From assembly GCA_036924085.1 (NCBI GenBank), contig JAVGWX010000011.1:20631955-20695954 (forward strand): a DNA stretch of 64,000 nt, written 5' to 3'. This DNA comes from Ariolimax columbianus (Eukaryota; Mollusca; Gastropoda; Stylommatophora; Arionidae). The notes beneath the pieces are model-generated. The model ran no database searches. It was not told the origin of the DNA and worked only from the letters and a program-made list of their open reading frames with translations. This document shows positions 10,365-21,355 of this stretch, piece by piece; the stretch's first letter is position 1; every line of letters begins with the position of its first letter. The position numbers and the translations under genes are program-made.

Positions 10365-10870
10365 TCACAATGCATTTCGACTAAATGACCAAAGCCATTT
10401 GATTTTTTGGGTGTCAATGTAGGCACTAACTGGATTTGTCCCCACTATCTGCCTCATCATGTTGTTGCGGATTTGGTCACGGATTGTCTTTCCGGCTGCA
10501 CTTCTCACACATGACATATCACATCTCTGGATCTTACTCTCATGTGTTTCTAAAAAGGACCAAGATTGACATTGGTAACATAATGTAGGAATAAACAGTG
10601 TGTTTATCAGTCTCCTCTTAGTGGAAAGAAGCACTCTTGGATGTTTCAAAATCGATGCAGTTGATAGTGGACATTTCTGAATTCTTGGACACTTCTGAAT
10701 ACTATGTGCAATCTCTCTGTCCACTCTGCAGTCATCAGTTAACATACTACCTAGGTATTTGAACTCCTGTACTTGCTTGATACTAATGTCACAGATGTGG
10801 AATCTTCTCTGCATGTGTTCACGTGATATCAACATAAGCTATGTCCTATCTGTGTTGATCTTCAATTGGA
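10365..10870 (-). mobile_element. LINE RT C-terminal remnant
   Basis: The minus strand encodes VQEFKYLGSMLTDDCRVDRE, LKHPRVLLSTKRRLINTLF, PTLCYQCQSW and AAGKTIRDQIRNNMMRQIVG. This is a nearly open thumb/C-terminal region of a non-LTR retrotransposon. An internal imperfect duplication (IQKCPRIQKCP) is visible. It is related to the fragment at 860-1150. Confidence 0.85.
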
Positions 10871-10974
10871 AAGTAATAATTTTAAATAAGATATGTCATA
10901 TAATGATATTCCTGAGTGGTCTGCCGAGGTTTTTGTGTATGACACGGACAAGAATAGCACCACTGTCTCACAGA

Positions 10975-11300
10975 GACACGTTGTAATATGTGGCTAACTA
11001 TGTGACATGGCGTAACACCAACCAAGGTTAGGTGGTTTGTTTAGAGCAGCATAGATGGCGCCTAACAGGCTGCGAGTTTACTTTGCTCTAGTATTTTAAT
11101 TTATTAAGATGGACTAGCACATTGGTTAACCACCCTCCGTAAGTGCTTGTCCCAATGCAGCGGAGTATTAAGCTGCTCGAGCCTGGCCTGCTAAGCAGGA
11201 AACCCTTTTCACGGCTACATCCATCTCATACCAGATCTGGGATCTGCAAATGGGCTTCTGCCCTTGTAGAAGTACAGGTCGACTAAGAACTAAGATACTG
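10975..11300 (+). mobile_element. S10 SINE-like repeat
   Basis: Same sequence in the opposite direction at 38380-38690. It contains the shared core (GCATAGATGGCGCCTAACAG, then GGCTGCGAGTTTACTTTGC) at 11048-11085 and a block on CACCCTCCGTAAGTGCTTGT at about 11140. Borders are approximate. Confidence 0.7.
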
Positions 11301-11389
11301 CTAATGGATGTTGAGCCAAACACTACGTTATTTGTGTACACTAGCTCCTTAAACTGTAGCTACGCCACTGAATTCAATAACACACTCAC

Positions 11390-11530
11390 CATTGCGTCAT
11401 ATTTAATGAGATTCATAAAATCAGCACTTGCAGCACCTTCAAACACATAGTACCAAAGAGTTCCCTGAAACTGGTCGCCAGCATCTAATAGCAATGTTGC
11501 ATTGGGATACTGTCGTCGTCTCTCCTCAAC
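11390..11530 (-). CDS. NT5E: 5'-nucleotidase exon 3
   Basis: The acceptor AG is at 11532-11531 and the donor GTGAGT starts at 11389. The exon is exactly 47 codons, phase 0 at both ends. It encodes LLLDAGDQFQG (about residues 84-94), where the DAGDQ aspartates ligate both metals, and FMNLIKYDAM, which matches the helix before GNHE in the family. No lesion. Confidence 0.94.
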
Positions 11531-11534
11531 CTAA

Positions 11535-11945
11535 TGATATTTCGAATCCACATATATTATTTTTATCACTATAAATAAAGAGCATAATATCAACATAAAT
11601 GATATGGAAATAGTGTGCCTCCAACATAAACAACAGTTATGAGACTGACAGATTATCAAATATATGCCAGGGCTACATTACAACTCGATATCAATAATAT
11701 CTGAAATGCAGAGTGACCCGAAAAAATCCACGTCTAAAGTAACAAGAATATAATGTTTATAGTTTTTAGTGAAACATAGTGATACTTAATTTTGATGAAA
11801 TTGTGATCAAATTTTGACAGTCAACACGGAAATCGATGTGAACCACTCAGGAATGACACAGAAAGTTGCGGGGCATGCTTCTAATGCCCTGATTTCAAAC
11901 CTATTTTTAAGGTCACTCTGCACATGCAACGTTAACTATTTTCTT
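11535..11945. other. Unassigned intronic sequence
   Basis: AT-rich intron 2 sequence. No gene or known repeat recognised. Confidence 0.4.
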
Positions 11946-11949
11946 AGGT

Positions 11950-12370
11950 GAAGCTCAATTGGTAACAAATCATCCTATGGTCCCTAATGAAAACTAAGTC
12001 AGGCTGAATAGGGTAACTAATGAAAACTAAGTCACTCAGAATATGGTAACTACTGAAAACTAAGAATCTGTATACAACAAGTTTAATTTACATTACATTT
12101 GCTCTAAACGCTATGCGCATCCAATCTATTCTTAAATGCATTAAATTGTCCCAACCTCTACTACTTTCTGTGACAATGCATTCCAAGCATTCACCAGTCT
12201 CGGACGAAAAAAATATTTCCCAAGATCTAATATGTACCTTTCTTTAGTTAATCTGTAGCTATACTAAGTTACACTAAATAAAGTAACTATTCTAAACTAA
12301 GTTACACTAAATATGGTAACTATTCTAAACTAAGTTACAACTAAATTATACTGAACATGGTAAACTTTTA
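11950..12370. repeat. Degenerate ~32-bp repeats split by a LINE end
   Basis: Units of GGTAACTAATGAAAACTAAGT type run from about 11985 to 12065. After an interruption by a LINE 3' end, AAGTTACACTAAATATGGTA-type units continue to about 12370. The two halves look like one old array opened by the insertion. Confidence 0.6.
12075..12262 (-). mobile_element. CR1/L2-like LINE 3' end
   Basis: The minus strand reads KYFFRPRLVNAWNALS, the conserved [13 protein letters not shown] end of this LINE family, with a degraded 3' untranslated part (GTATACA near 12070). Confidence 0.85.
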
Positions 12371-12544
12371 AAAAAATAAGTAATTGAAACAGTTTCAGCT
12401 GGAGCATGGGCGTTTAGGGCAGGGAGATTGGGCTGGCTACTCTGGTAACAAAGGTTGCCTGAATGCATGCCAAGGTCAAGCACCATCTCGCCACTAGGTC
12501 GACAAAGGAAACGAGGAGTTTAATTGGAAGAATGTGTCTGGTAA

Positions 12545-12559
12545 GGGGGGGGGGGGGGG
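12545..12559. repeat. (G)15 homopolymer
   Basis: Run of 15 G on the plus strand in intron 2. Confidence 0.95.
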
Positions 12560-12889
12560 TCCATTCGGAGCTGAGGTGGGGGTTTGGAGCTGGCCACTCG
12601 GACATATCCGAATTAGCATAGACGGGGTAGGTGATAGTCAGAGGCTGCCACAACCAATCATGACATTTAGAGTGACAGGGATTCAGGGATAATCATCCAA
12701 TAACAACTAGTTGGAGGTAGTTCTAAATTAGAGTGATGGCTACGTCAGACAACAAACAGGAGACCATTGGACAGCCATGATGTTTTTTTGAGACTATAAA
12801 ATACTCTGCAAAGATGAACTCAGCATTCTATCTAAGAAGTGAATCTAAGGGTGAATGAACCAGCATACACCTCGGGTTTTGGGCAGTTG

Positions 12890-13390
12890 CTCTATAGGTG
12901 TTTATGTTGGACACCCTGTGAACAGTAAGAGATCTGAATGTGTGTTGTATGTGCAGGACACCTAGTGAACGATGCGTGATCTAATTACATATGGATGTAC
13001 AGATTCGTGTGAATACGTGAAGTGATCTTAAGTATTTGTAAATGCACAGATCGCCTTATGGTAAATGATCTGATTGTAATTGTGAATGTACAGATTGCTT
13101 AAGGACGAGATCTAAATATGTGGGATTTGTGCAAGACACTTTGGGAACGATGTATGTTCTGATGATATGTGTATGCACAGATCGACTTGAGTATGTGACC
13201 GACCAAAAGTGAGTACATGATCCGATTATAAATGATGTGATCTAATTGCAAATGAATACACAGATAGCCTGAAAATATGTGAACCGATTAAATGTGGATG
13301 TACAGATCACCTGACTGAAGGTGATCTGATTGTGTGTGAATGCACAGATCAACTGAGTACGTAATACGATCGTGAAGACGAGTTTGTGAG
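12890..13390. repeat. Degenerate repeats built on a GATCTGATTG / CACAGATC motif
   Basis: Recurring blocks TGATCTGATTGT...TGAATGCACAGATC...CTGA, spaced about 45-70 bp. The array is too diverged for a fixed period. Confidence 0.55.
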
Positions 13391-13960
13391 TGTATATTGA
13401 GTATGCAGATAAGGAGATTGAAGCGGCGAGAGCTTGGGTTATGAAGTTGGGGGAAATATCAAAAGCTAGTGCTTAAAACCTCCGTTGTAGTACAATGTGT
13501 ATATATATATATATATAATGATTATTTAGTTTAGATGTACCTTGTTCTTTATGTTAATAAATCATAAATAGTGTTTACTGTGTTCTTTACTGTGTGAAGT
13601 CGTGTTGTGGTGTAGATACATGTTGTAACTCTTTAGATATGTAACTACTCGGCTAGACCTAGACTCTGCCACACATCTTTATTTTGGTCAGAGTGACCAG
13701 GATATCTTTGAAAGGATAAGTACTACGCAACAGCTAAACGCCTTACGCTACCACATAATGCGGAATATGCTAAATATTTAAAACGTACAAGACGAAGATC
13801 GTTCGGTGGCTTGTCCTTCGCAGAACATCGTTCTCATAACAGTTGATCTGTAAGACTAGTTCTTTGGTCTGCTGGATTGTCTCTGTTACTGTCATAACTC
13901 AACTTTACGTCATTAAACTGCAACTGGTTCAAAAGACTGCAGTTTGTTTACAACCAGTTT
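13391..13960. other. Unassigned intronic sequence
   Basis: Contains a short (TA)n at 13500-13517. Otherwise no gene or repeat recognised. Confidence 0.4.
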
Positions 13961-13989
13961 CTTCTACTGCTTGTAATGTATTGTTTTTC

Positions 13990-14395
13990 CCGTAACCCAA
14001 AGAGGTCGTAGGAGCATCACTCAGCGTATGAGAAATGTGTCTTGTGCATCTTGCTAACCGAGCATGGCCTAATCTCTCCTGGGCGAAGTGTTAGTCTATT
14101 ATTGGCCCATGTGAACATTTCTTAGCCACACCAGTGCCGGTAATGTTAGCGAACAGGGTCAAGGGTGACAATCTCATTAACTTCAGCCGTGTGCATTTGA
14201 CCGCGGAAATACGACTCAAGGTAAAAAAAATATTATTTCAAATAGCCGATGACCATGCCAGGAAAAAGCCGGAGGGGAAAAACACCACAAAATGAAAGAA
14301 CCAACTAATCCAAATGAAAAAACAAACCACAATAGAAGTTCGTGGACACACATGTAAGTCGTCATATTCCAGTCAAATTTGTGGCGTGGAGAAGG
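13990..14395 (-). mobile_element. S4-type SINE, 5' half, diverged
   Basis: Shares blocks with the complete S4 copy at 53855-54551: GAGGTCGTAGGAGCATCACTCAGCG, and GTGGACACACATGTAAGTCGTC followed by ATTCCAGTCAAAT. Orientation is as in that copy. The 3' part is missing or too diverged. Confidence 0.55.
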
Positions 14396-15552
14396 TCAAC
14401 GATAGACTTCAAAATGTCACTCCTATCTGCATTTTGTGTACCCATAATTGATGCATGTGAAGCCAAGATGTCAGCTCTTTCATTGCCAGAAACTCCAAGA
14501 TGACCAGGGCAGTAGATCCACATCAGTCCCTGCAGTTTGATGTCTCTATATCTGTCATCCACTCATGTCTTAGCCAGCCCTTTTGTACGTTCTTAAATTA
14601 GGATTGGAAGTCTGAGACGATGACTGCCACTGTTTAGATTTCTTAGATAGCCATCTCAGAGCTGCAGTCACTGCTTCAAGCTCAATTCTTGTACTGGAGG
14701 TTGCTGTTCTGTATTAACAGCTCTGTCCAGCAGCGAACTGCCTTCTCTCTCTAGCAGAGAATCCCCAACCAGATATCTCGCTGCTTAGCACAATTATTTA
14801 CTCTTTCTGTCTTGTCAGACAATAGAAATTGTGCTTGAAAAAAGGGATGTAACTACAGTCCATGACGATAATACATGTGACTCGAAAGACCAATCCGAGC
14901 TAGTCCTTAGCCTATCCGCAATTAGTATCTCCTTTGCCTGTATTCCATGCTTAATCCTGCTCTGCCATATAACACGATCCATGGCGTCCTGTTCCTACGA
15001 TTCCAAATCGATGCCTATATCATTCATTTCCCGACTACATACATCCTTGTACCGACGTAGTGGCCGGCAATGAGACCTTTTCTCCAACTAATTTCCCACA
15101 GAGAAGATTTGTTTAGTATTCTGCCTACCTATGCAGACCAAAGAGAGGCAGTCTGGCCTGGGGAGTGACCATGCTCGAAAAGCTGTGGGGGACCAGCAAT
15201 GACCTGAAACGCTATCTCTTTCGTGAACCTCACCGGACTAGAAGCATAGCATTAGTTGATCGATGAAGATAAAGAAAAACGTATTCTGTCATCATCCATC
15301 CTCTGAGTCTGTCCAGCCTTCGAAACCTTCAAAGAATTAGTATGGAAACGATTGTGACAGTGTCAGTTATCTCCAATACCTCTGCGTTAGTGATCTTGTC
15401 TTGCCCCCCTAACCTCCAGGATTCTGCGCAGGCACCACAAGTGATAGCTGTTTAGCTCCTGGTGCGTGTAGGTAGACATGTTTAGCATCAATCCATCAGT
15501 ATATACGATGGCATCACTATACTGTAGGTTATTATTTATCAGCCAGTTAACC
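14396..15552 (-). mobile_element. LINE RNase H remnant with a second LINE end inserted
   Basis: The minus strand gives VNWLINNNLQYSDAIVYTDG at 15552-15490 (first Asp of RNase H), then ISGWGFSAREGSSL (about 14790) and LMWIYCPGHLGVSGNERADI (about 14530-14470; the GH..G..GNE.AD box). These are parts of one RNase H domain. They are separated by HQELNSYHLWCLRRILEVRG... at 15480-15290, a different LINE's C-terminus. RNase H in a LINE points to the I-type group. Dead. Confidence 0.75.
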
Positions 15553-15860
15553 TCTTCTTCTGCGTTTGTCCCGAAAAGTACAGTGTCGTATTTTATCTGC
15601 GCCTTTCTGCCCGACACATCCGATTTCAGCCTACTTTTTTAAGTACTGGCTGTGTCTTCCCACTGAGATCCTGCCCATTGGTCAGACTACACTATTGGCT
15701 TATTCAGCCTGTTTACAACGGCGCCACGTAGAGCCGTAATAGGGTCATGGTCAGCTGTGGTTCGCTAACCCTAATGCAAGCGTCCAGCTATGAGTAGTTG
15801 GCTGCATCTTGACCCCAGCTGGTTCACTTCAAGCTCTGCCCTCCATTTGCACCCCTCTCT
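15553..15860 (-). mobile_element. S5 SINE-like repeat, (GAA)-type tail
   Basis: Read on minus it ends CAAACGCAGAAGAAGAGG, like the copies at 22.5 and 51.5 kb. It contains GGCTGAATAAGCC and the CGGATGTGTCGGGC block common to S5. It lies within the RNase H LINE remnant. Confidence 0.75.
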
Positions 15861-16010
15861 TCATTACCTGCCTAGGATTATGACGACTCTGTGGTGATCT
15901 GTTACTATTTCGTCAGTGAGGACTCATATTGAACTATAAACAGAAATATCTTTTAGACAAGCTAGCAATCACATGATGATGTTTATGATAAAGGCAATAA
16001 TTTCGCTCAC

Positions 16011-16086
16011 CATTGTTCGAATCCTCGAAGCACCACCATAACAATCTCCTGATTTTGAGAGCTCTGGGGTGCATGGGCCGCCAAAA
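16011..16086 (-). CDS. NT5E: 5'-nucleotidase exon 2
   Basis: The acceptor AG is at 16088-16087 and the donor GTGAGC at 16010-16005. The leading T completes AGT (Ser) with exon 1. The exon encodes FGGPCTPELSKSGDCYGGAS then RIRTM. The CTPELS...DCYGG...R block is characteristic of secreted 5'-nucleotidases just after the HTND motif. It is only 76 bases, too short to notice without the flanking exons. It ends in phase 0. Confidence 0.93.
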
Positions 16087-16309
16087 CTAAAGAAAAGGGA
16101 GAAATGTTAGGAATACAACTCATTGTCTTTATCATACTGATAACCATTGAAATGATAATTATATTTTTAAAAATTAAGGCCAATCCGGGGCATACTTAGG
16201 CCAGTAGTGCAAAATCGTTTTCTGAGGGCACCTCACTGAAGTATTATTTCATTGAGAAGACATCTTACTTCCCAGTACATGTAGATAAGGACATGAAAGT
16301 AAATGCTGG

Positions 16310-16915
16310 TGATCATCGTGATTGTGTTGGTGGTGGTAGTTTTATTTGTTGGTGATGATATTGTTGTGGTAGTGATAATAATGGTGAATGAGATAATGGT
16401 GATGATTGTGTTGATGGTGGATATTGCATTGATGGTAGAGGTTGTATTGATGGTGGTGATGGAGATGATTGTGTAGATGGTGGTGATGGGGATGATTGTG
16501 TGGATTATGGTGATGGGAATGATTGTGTGGATGATGGTGATGGATATGATGATTGTGTGGATGATGGTGATGGGGATGATTGTGTGGATGGTGGTGATGG
16601 GGATGATTGTGTGGATGGTGGTGATTGTCTGGATGGTGGTGATTGTGTGGATGGTGGTGATTGTGTTGATGGTGGTGATTGTCTGGATGATGGTGATGTG
16701 GATGATTGTCTGGATGATGGTGATGTGGATGATTGTCTGGATGATGGTGATGGAGGATGCATGTGTTGATGGTGGTGATTGTGTGGATGGTGGTGATTGT
16801 GTGATGGTGGTGATTGTGTGGATGGTGGTGATTGTGTTGATGGTGGTGATTGTGTGGATGGTGGTGATTGTGTGGATGGTGGTGATTGTGTGGATGGTGG
16901 TGATGGTGGTGGTAA
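16310..16915. repeat. G/T-rich trinucleotide-based array (GAT GGT TGT GTG)
   Basis: Imperfect units such as GATTGTGTGGATGGTGGT (18 bp) repeated about 30 times in intron 1. Because the unit is a multiple of three, several frames on both strands stay open: Asp/Cys/Val/Gly-rich on plus, Thr/Ile- and Ser/Pro-rich on minus. I regard none as a gene. Confidence 0.9.
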
Positions 16916-17149
16916 TGTCCCTCTGTAAGATAGTTGTGAAATGAGATCGACCGATACCAAAAATAAAAATAGATGATCGTGATGATAAAAAAAGATTTTT
17001 TGTAAGATAGAAGTGATAAAATAATGTAGGTGGATATGAAAAAGTAAAAGAAAAATCTATGATGAAGGCGGTGAAGTAATAAAGACCAAAATGAAGAAGA
17101 TGATGAACATAGCGATCATGACGACGGAACTGATAATAACCTGCAAAAC

Positions 17150-17376
17150 AAACTTGAAATATTGTAGAACTGTGAGGAAATATTTTTTTAGTCAGAGAGT
17201 GGTGAATGCTTGGAATGCATTGCCATGGGAGGTAGTGGAGGCAGGGACAGTTAATGCATTTAAGAATAGATTGGATGCGCATAGCTTTTAGAGCAAGGTG
17301 ATGTAAATGTGACTGGTTGTATACAGACTCTGCAGGGTCTTCTAAACCAGTATAAAGACGTTAAGTTAAATTAAGT
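17150..17376 (+). mobile_element. CR1/L2-like LINE 3' end, (TTAAG) tail
   Basis: The plus strand encodes [18 protein letters not shown], then AGTVNAFKNRLDAHSF and a stop. The 3' hairpin (ACTGGTT...CAGACTCTGCAGGGTCT...AACCAGT) and GTTAAGTTAAATTAAG tail follow. The copy is short but the coding end is clean. Confidence 0.92.
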
Positions 17377-17433
17377 GAGATAATGATTGAGGTGACGATA
17401 AGACTAATGATGGAAAGGAATTACCCGACCTAC

Positions 17434-17570
17434 CTGTCCGAATCTTCAATCCGAGCATGGACATCATTTGTGTGTAATATGGTCAGGTTAAACTCTCCTG
17501 AGACAAGGACCGCAGAAATGCAAACAATTAAAAGTACTCGCCACACTGCGTCCGTCGTCTTCGAAAACAT
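17434..17570 (-). CDS. NT5E: 5'-nucleotidase exon 1 with signal peptide
   Basis: ATG at 17570-17568 is chosen because it starts a typical signal peptide: a charged N-terminus (MFSKTTDAVWR), a hydrophobic core (VLLIVCISAVLV), then SG|EF. Immediately after comes FNLTILHTNDVHARIEDSD, whose HTNDVH (about residues 33-38) is the first metal-binding block. The exon ends at 17434 before GTAGGT, leaving AG for the next codon. The secreted N-terminus agrees with an extracellular AMP-hydrolysing enzyme. Confidence 0.93.
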
Positions 17571-17812
17571 GATCACTCTATGACCGGCCTTCAAATAGAA
17601 ACGACAGCACAATTGTCACTTTCGTACATGTTCGTTACTTCTATGATATAGTTATCTATCAAAACGAAAAGAAATGGCAGTAAAAATTCAACCAATATAA
17701 TTTGGCACAAAGATAAGAACTAGATACAGCAGCAAACTCGCTTATGCGAATAGATATGGGCCAGGGCATGTTCGTAAAGCGGACTTGTTCGTAGAGCGAA
17801 AGTCAGTCCTCG

Positions 17813-17862
17813 TGTGAGTGTGTGTGTGTGTGTGTGTATGTGATTGTGTGTGTGTGTTTTAA
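17813..17862. repeat. (GT)n microsatellite
   Basis: GTGTGTG runs interrupted by ATGTGATT. Confidence 0.9.
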
Positions 17863-18204
17863 GTTTACCAATGCGTTTTGGACGCCAAAACAAGCAAATA
17901 ACGCACTATACATTGTTTGAAAATGTGCGTGAACACTAAATAAAACATTTAAAAAATATATATTTAAATATTTTGGTTCTTACAAAACTGAAAGCTGATT
18001 GTAAAGAATATTTGTGATGTAGTTGTTTTGAATGAAGTCGGCTGCCTTAAATTCATTTTAATCCACCCAGGACATTTCTGTGAATACCAATTTTGTGGCT
18101 ACACGCTCCAGTCAACCTAGCCACAAATAGGTACCTCGCATATGACTAAATAAGAAAAATCAGCGAAGAAAGGAACTGGCTAACCTAGCTCATACAGGCT
18201 GTGT

Positions 18205-18768
18205 TTTAGTATACTGAAGTCTCGAACAGCTTCATTCCCCGACAGTACTGTGGCTACTACGGAACAAGCCTTGACTTAGTATACTGAAGACTAACAGCTT
18301 CATTCCCCGACAGTACTGTAGCTACTACGGAACAAGCCTTGACTTAGTATACTGAAGACTAACAGCTTCATTCCCCGACAGTACTGTAGCTACTACGGAA
18401 CAAGCCTTGACTTAGTACACTGAAGACTAACAGCTTCATTCCCCGACAGTACTTTAGCTACTACGGAACAAGCCTTGACTTAGTATACTGAAGTCTCTAA
18501 CAGCTTCATTCCCCGACAGTACTTTAGCTACTACGGAACAAGCCTTGACTTAGTATACTGAAGTCTCGAACAGCTTCATTCCCCGACAGTACTGTAGCTA
18601 CTACGGAACAAGCCTTGACTTAGTATACTGAAGTCTCTAACAACTTCATTCCCCGACTGTAGTTTAACTACTATGGGACAAACCTTGACTTAGTATACTG
18701 AAGTCTCTAACAACTTCATTTCCCGACAGTAGTGTAGCTACTATAGAACAAGCCTTGACTTACTTTTT
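18205..18768. repeat. 68-71-bp tandem array, about 8 copies
   Basis: The unit begins CTTGACTTAGTATACTGAAG and includes CAGCTTCATTCCCCGACAGT and AGCTACTACGGAACAAGC. Copies differ by 2-3-bp indels after GAAG (ACT, TCTCG or TCTCT) and by a few substitutions. The array lies inside the candidate Tigger-like element. Confidence 0.95.
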
Positions 18769-19019
18769 TCCACTGAATTTACATTCCCATTTCAAATTCA
18801 CCGCCATTGATCCAACTGGCAACCCTTTCCAGCCATTCGAATACCGATGGACTCTGCCACGAGTCCCAACAAGCAACAACCCCAACACCGGCAACACGCT
18901 GCAAAGTTTCTTCATTTAAGTATTGCTTCCAATTGGTATACCATATTTTAATCTATGATAGAGATCCAGGCAACCAAATGGATACTTGAGTCTTAATTCA
19001 CCTCAAACAGTTTCAAGGG

Positions 19020-19420
19020 TTAACATCCTACGTATTTGACCGCTGATGAATGTAACGGGACATTGCATTTCGGGTTTAGGAGAGGGCAGGTCGATATATT
19101 TAAAAAAAAAAAAATAAGTGAAGACTTAGATTAAGATAGTGCGTACGATGAAGAAGAAGAAGATTAAGATAGAAGTGTAGAAAAGATGTTAACACTAACC
19201 CTAATCCTAACCCTTACCATAATCTTAATCCTAACCCTAACCTACGAAATTCCCCCCTAAGACGGCAGAAATAAGCAGAAATTCGCTTCCATTGTCTCAG
19301 AATGTTTGACACAATATTTTTAATGTGGACTTTTCTGTGACGTCACTGCCTCAAATCAGGTGCTAAAAATATATTTCTTTTGTTTGGGGTGAACTAAGAC
19401 GCAAGTGCCACCAAATGATT
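19020..19420 (+). mobile_element. Dispersed repeat containing telomere-like sequence, copy 1
   Basis: The same family lies inverted at 28800-29310. Landmarks are ATTTCGGGTT...AGGTCGATAT, AGAAGTGTAGAAAAGATG, AATGTTTGACAC, GTGACGTCACTGCC and TTTGTTTGGGGTGAA followed by AAGACGCAA. Bases 19195-19245 are degenerate CCCTAA repeats (CTAACCCTAATCCTAACCCT). Confidence 0.75.
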
Positions 19421-20150
19421 ATTATGTAATTAATAAATGTATCAATTTGGAAATAAATTGTATGTATCACTGTAAATGTCTTGCACACCAAAAGGCACAC
19501 CAGTATATGTTTTCAAGTGTTGTGAGACCTGGTGTAATTTTTCAACAGGGGAATCTTAAAGCTTCATATAGCTTACCCAGTTTAGGGCCTCACCAAGTCA
19601 AAATCCTGGCCCAGTCTTTATTTGAAGTGCTAGTGTGACTAGCGATAGATATGGAGATTGCTCATTGAACAACGACTGCAATTAAATTGTCGCATTGAGG
19701 CGGAGCTCTCCATTCACTGAAACTGGCAATTGAGTTTTGCTCCATGGAATTGACTGCTACACTTAATTTCGAAATTGGGATCAGTTATCCCAATATGCAA
19801 TTGGTTTCTCTATTGAGGTTATTTCGACGTATATTTATTTAGTATTACAATACACTAGCTTCATTATCACCAACAATGGAGACTGCCGACAAAGAAATCA
19901 TTCGAAGAAAGGTCATGCAATGCAGATGTTAAATAAAGGTATGAGGTGTGTGGCAGAACAGTAACACACCAACGAAAACAAATTTTCTGAGGACATGCAT
20001 CTTCCACGTTGCAACGCACGGATGAGGAACATGGATAATCACACAAACACTAAAGAAGAAAACTTAATTATTCGAGCAAAATGGTACAGCAAAGTTTCCA
20101 GAATACCATTGAGACAAAAGAAAACTGACGTTGTAAAAGAGCCGAGTGTT
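19421..20150. other. Unassigned sequence
   Basis: AT-rich. No gene or family recognised. It lies between two repeats inside the candidate Tigger-like element. Confidence 0.4.
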
Positions 20151-20154
20151 ATAG

Positions 20155-20495
20155 TTGTTGTTTCGTGTGCCCACAATGAGTAGGCTACTCTTTTGTGCGC
20201 GCTGAAAAGGACGTTAAGTGACAGGTTGCAGTAGCTTTCCTCACATCCCGAGCGTGCTGATGAAAGTGGACCGGGGTCCTCCAGGCGGCTGTGCTTTGCT
20301 TGGCTTCATCTGCCTGTCGCTCACTACTACGGGGATCACGTCGATCTCTCACCTAGTTAGCCAGGTTACCATGAAAACAGCCCGTTTCCAGGGAGGGCTA
20401 CTCGGAAGCCGAGGTGACGGTCTTGGCCAGTATATTTTGCCTGACCTTGACTTAACATGTCTGACCAGTATGTTGTGCCTGGCCAGACGTTAGGT
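20155..20495 (-). mobile_element. S6 SINE-like repeat, (AAC)-tail family
   Basis: About 340 bp, shared with copies at 24.3, 26.6, 35.2, 48.9 and 61.5 kb. Diagnostic blocks are CCTGAAAAGGACGTTAAGTG, GTGGACCGGGGTCCTCCAGG, GGGGATCACGTCGAT and AAAACAGCCCGTTTCCAGGG. It ends in two GACCAGTATNTTGTGCCTG units. Taking the (AAC)n side as the 3' tail, it is on minus. No tRNA-like head was found. Confidence 0.85.
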
Positions 20496-20598
20496 TTCAT
20501 CCCCAGAGCTGAGTGTAGATGGCAATTAGCTGGTAAACATTATTACGTCTAGGAAACTATCAAATATGTTGGCCACGTCAAACTCCACAAGTATGTGG

Positions 20599-20600
<2 letters not shown>

Positions 20601-20675
<75 letters not shown>
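20601..20675. repeat. (TA)n microsatellite
   Basis: About 37 uninterrupted AT dinucleotides. Confidence 0.97.
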
Positions 20676-20677
<2 letters not shown>

Positions 20678-20689
20678 AAGGTGGTGGTA

Positions 20690-20860
20690 CCTGAAAACGA
20701 GGCAGAGGCAGACCGAGGAGAAGATGAACACAAGACATCAAATATGTTCTTAAGGTGGCGGTGACGAGGCCGGGAGATCGGGCTAAAGATCAAAGGTCTT
20801 ACAAACCGGATGTCATGAGATCGACGTTCTTCAAAGAGCACGCGATATGTTGATTTCTTT
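20690..20860 (+). mobile_element. LINE ORF C-terminal remnant
   Basis: One plus-strand frame reads RGRGRPRRR then, after a stop, QDIKYVLKV.VTRPGDRA, resembling the basic GRGRPRRRW.DDI end of LINE ORFs. Short and degraded. Confidence 0.55.
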
Positions 20861-20959
20861 TGTACATAACAGCCTAGAGTGAGCCACATCCCCAGGAGGG
20901 GACTTATCGTCAAGACCTACTTGGAAATTGAGTCCAATTTCATTGCATGCCCCGACCGG

Positions 20960-21355
20960 AATCTCCCCTCAGCCATGGGTTAATGGTCTCTCTCCTAGAC
21001 CTCTGGTCAGCAGCAGCGTCTTCTAGTTTACGCGTGGGGGCTGCTGCTGTCGAGAGGTACTACATTCGCCTCTCAAACCGTCAAGAAAACGGTGGACGAT
21101 CGACTCCCACAAGTTTCAAGCGACCCCTGGTCTCACGGATTGTACGACCTGAATGTCTGCATCTTGAGCTACTTCCAGTCATCTTGATTGTATGTCTCGC
21201 CACTGGTTCCCGGTAACTCCGGACGAGAGAGTGAGATTGATGTCCAACGCAGCCTCTTTCTCACTATAATCCAAATTCAGCGCAAGTTACATCTTCAGGA
21301 CGAGGACAGTCTAATGATGTCGCCATCTTCGCTTGCGATGGGCAACTTACTTACT
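20960..21355 (+). mobile_element. S4-type SINE with tRNA-like head
   Basis: The head has CATTCGCCTCTCAAACCGTC and a B-box-like GATCGACTCCC. The 3' half shares TCTCACTATAATCCAAATTC, GCGCAAGTTACATC and the end CTTGCGATGGGCAACTTA with copies at 51545-51860 and 53855-54551. Confidence 0.7.

Noticed and set aside
16233..17282. 349-codon Thr/Ile-rich minus-strand reading frame, and Asp/Gly/Val-rich frames on plus
   Set aside because: All are readings of a trinucleotide-based tandem array. Codon use is dictated by the repeat.
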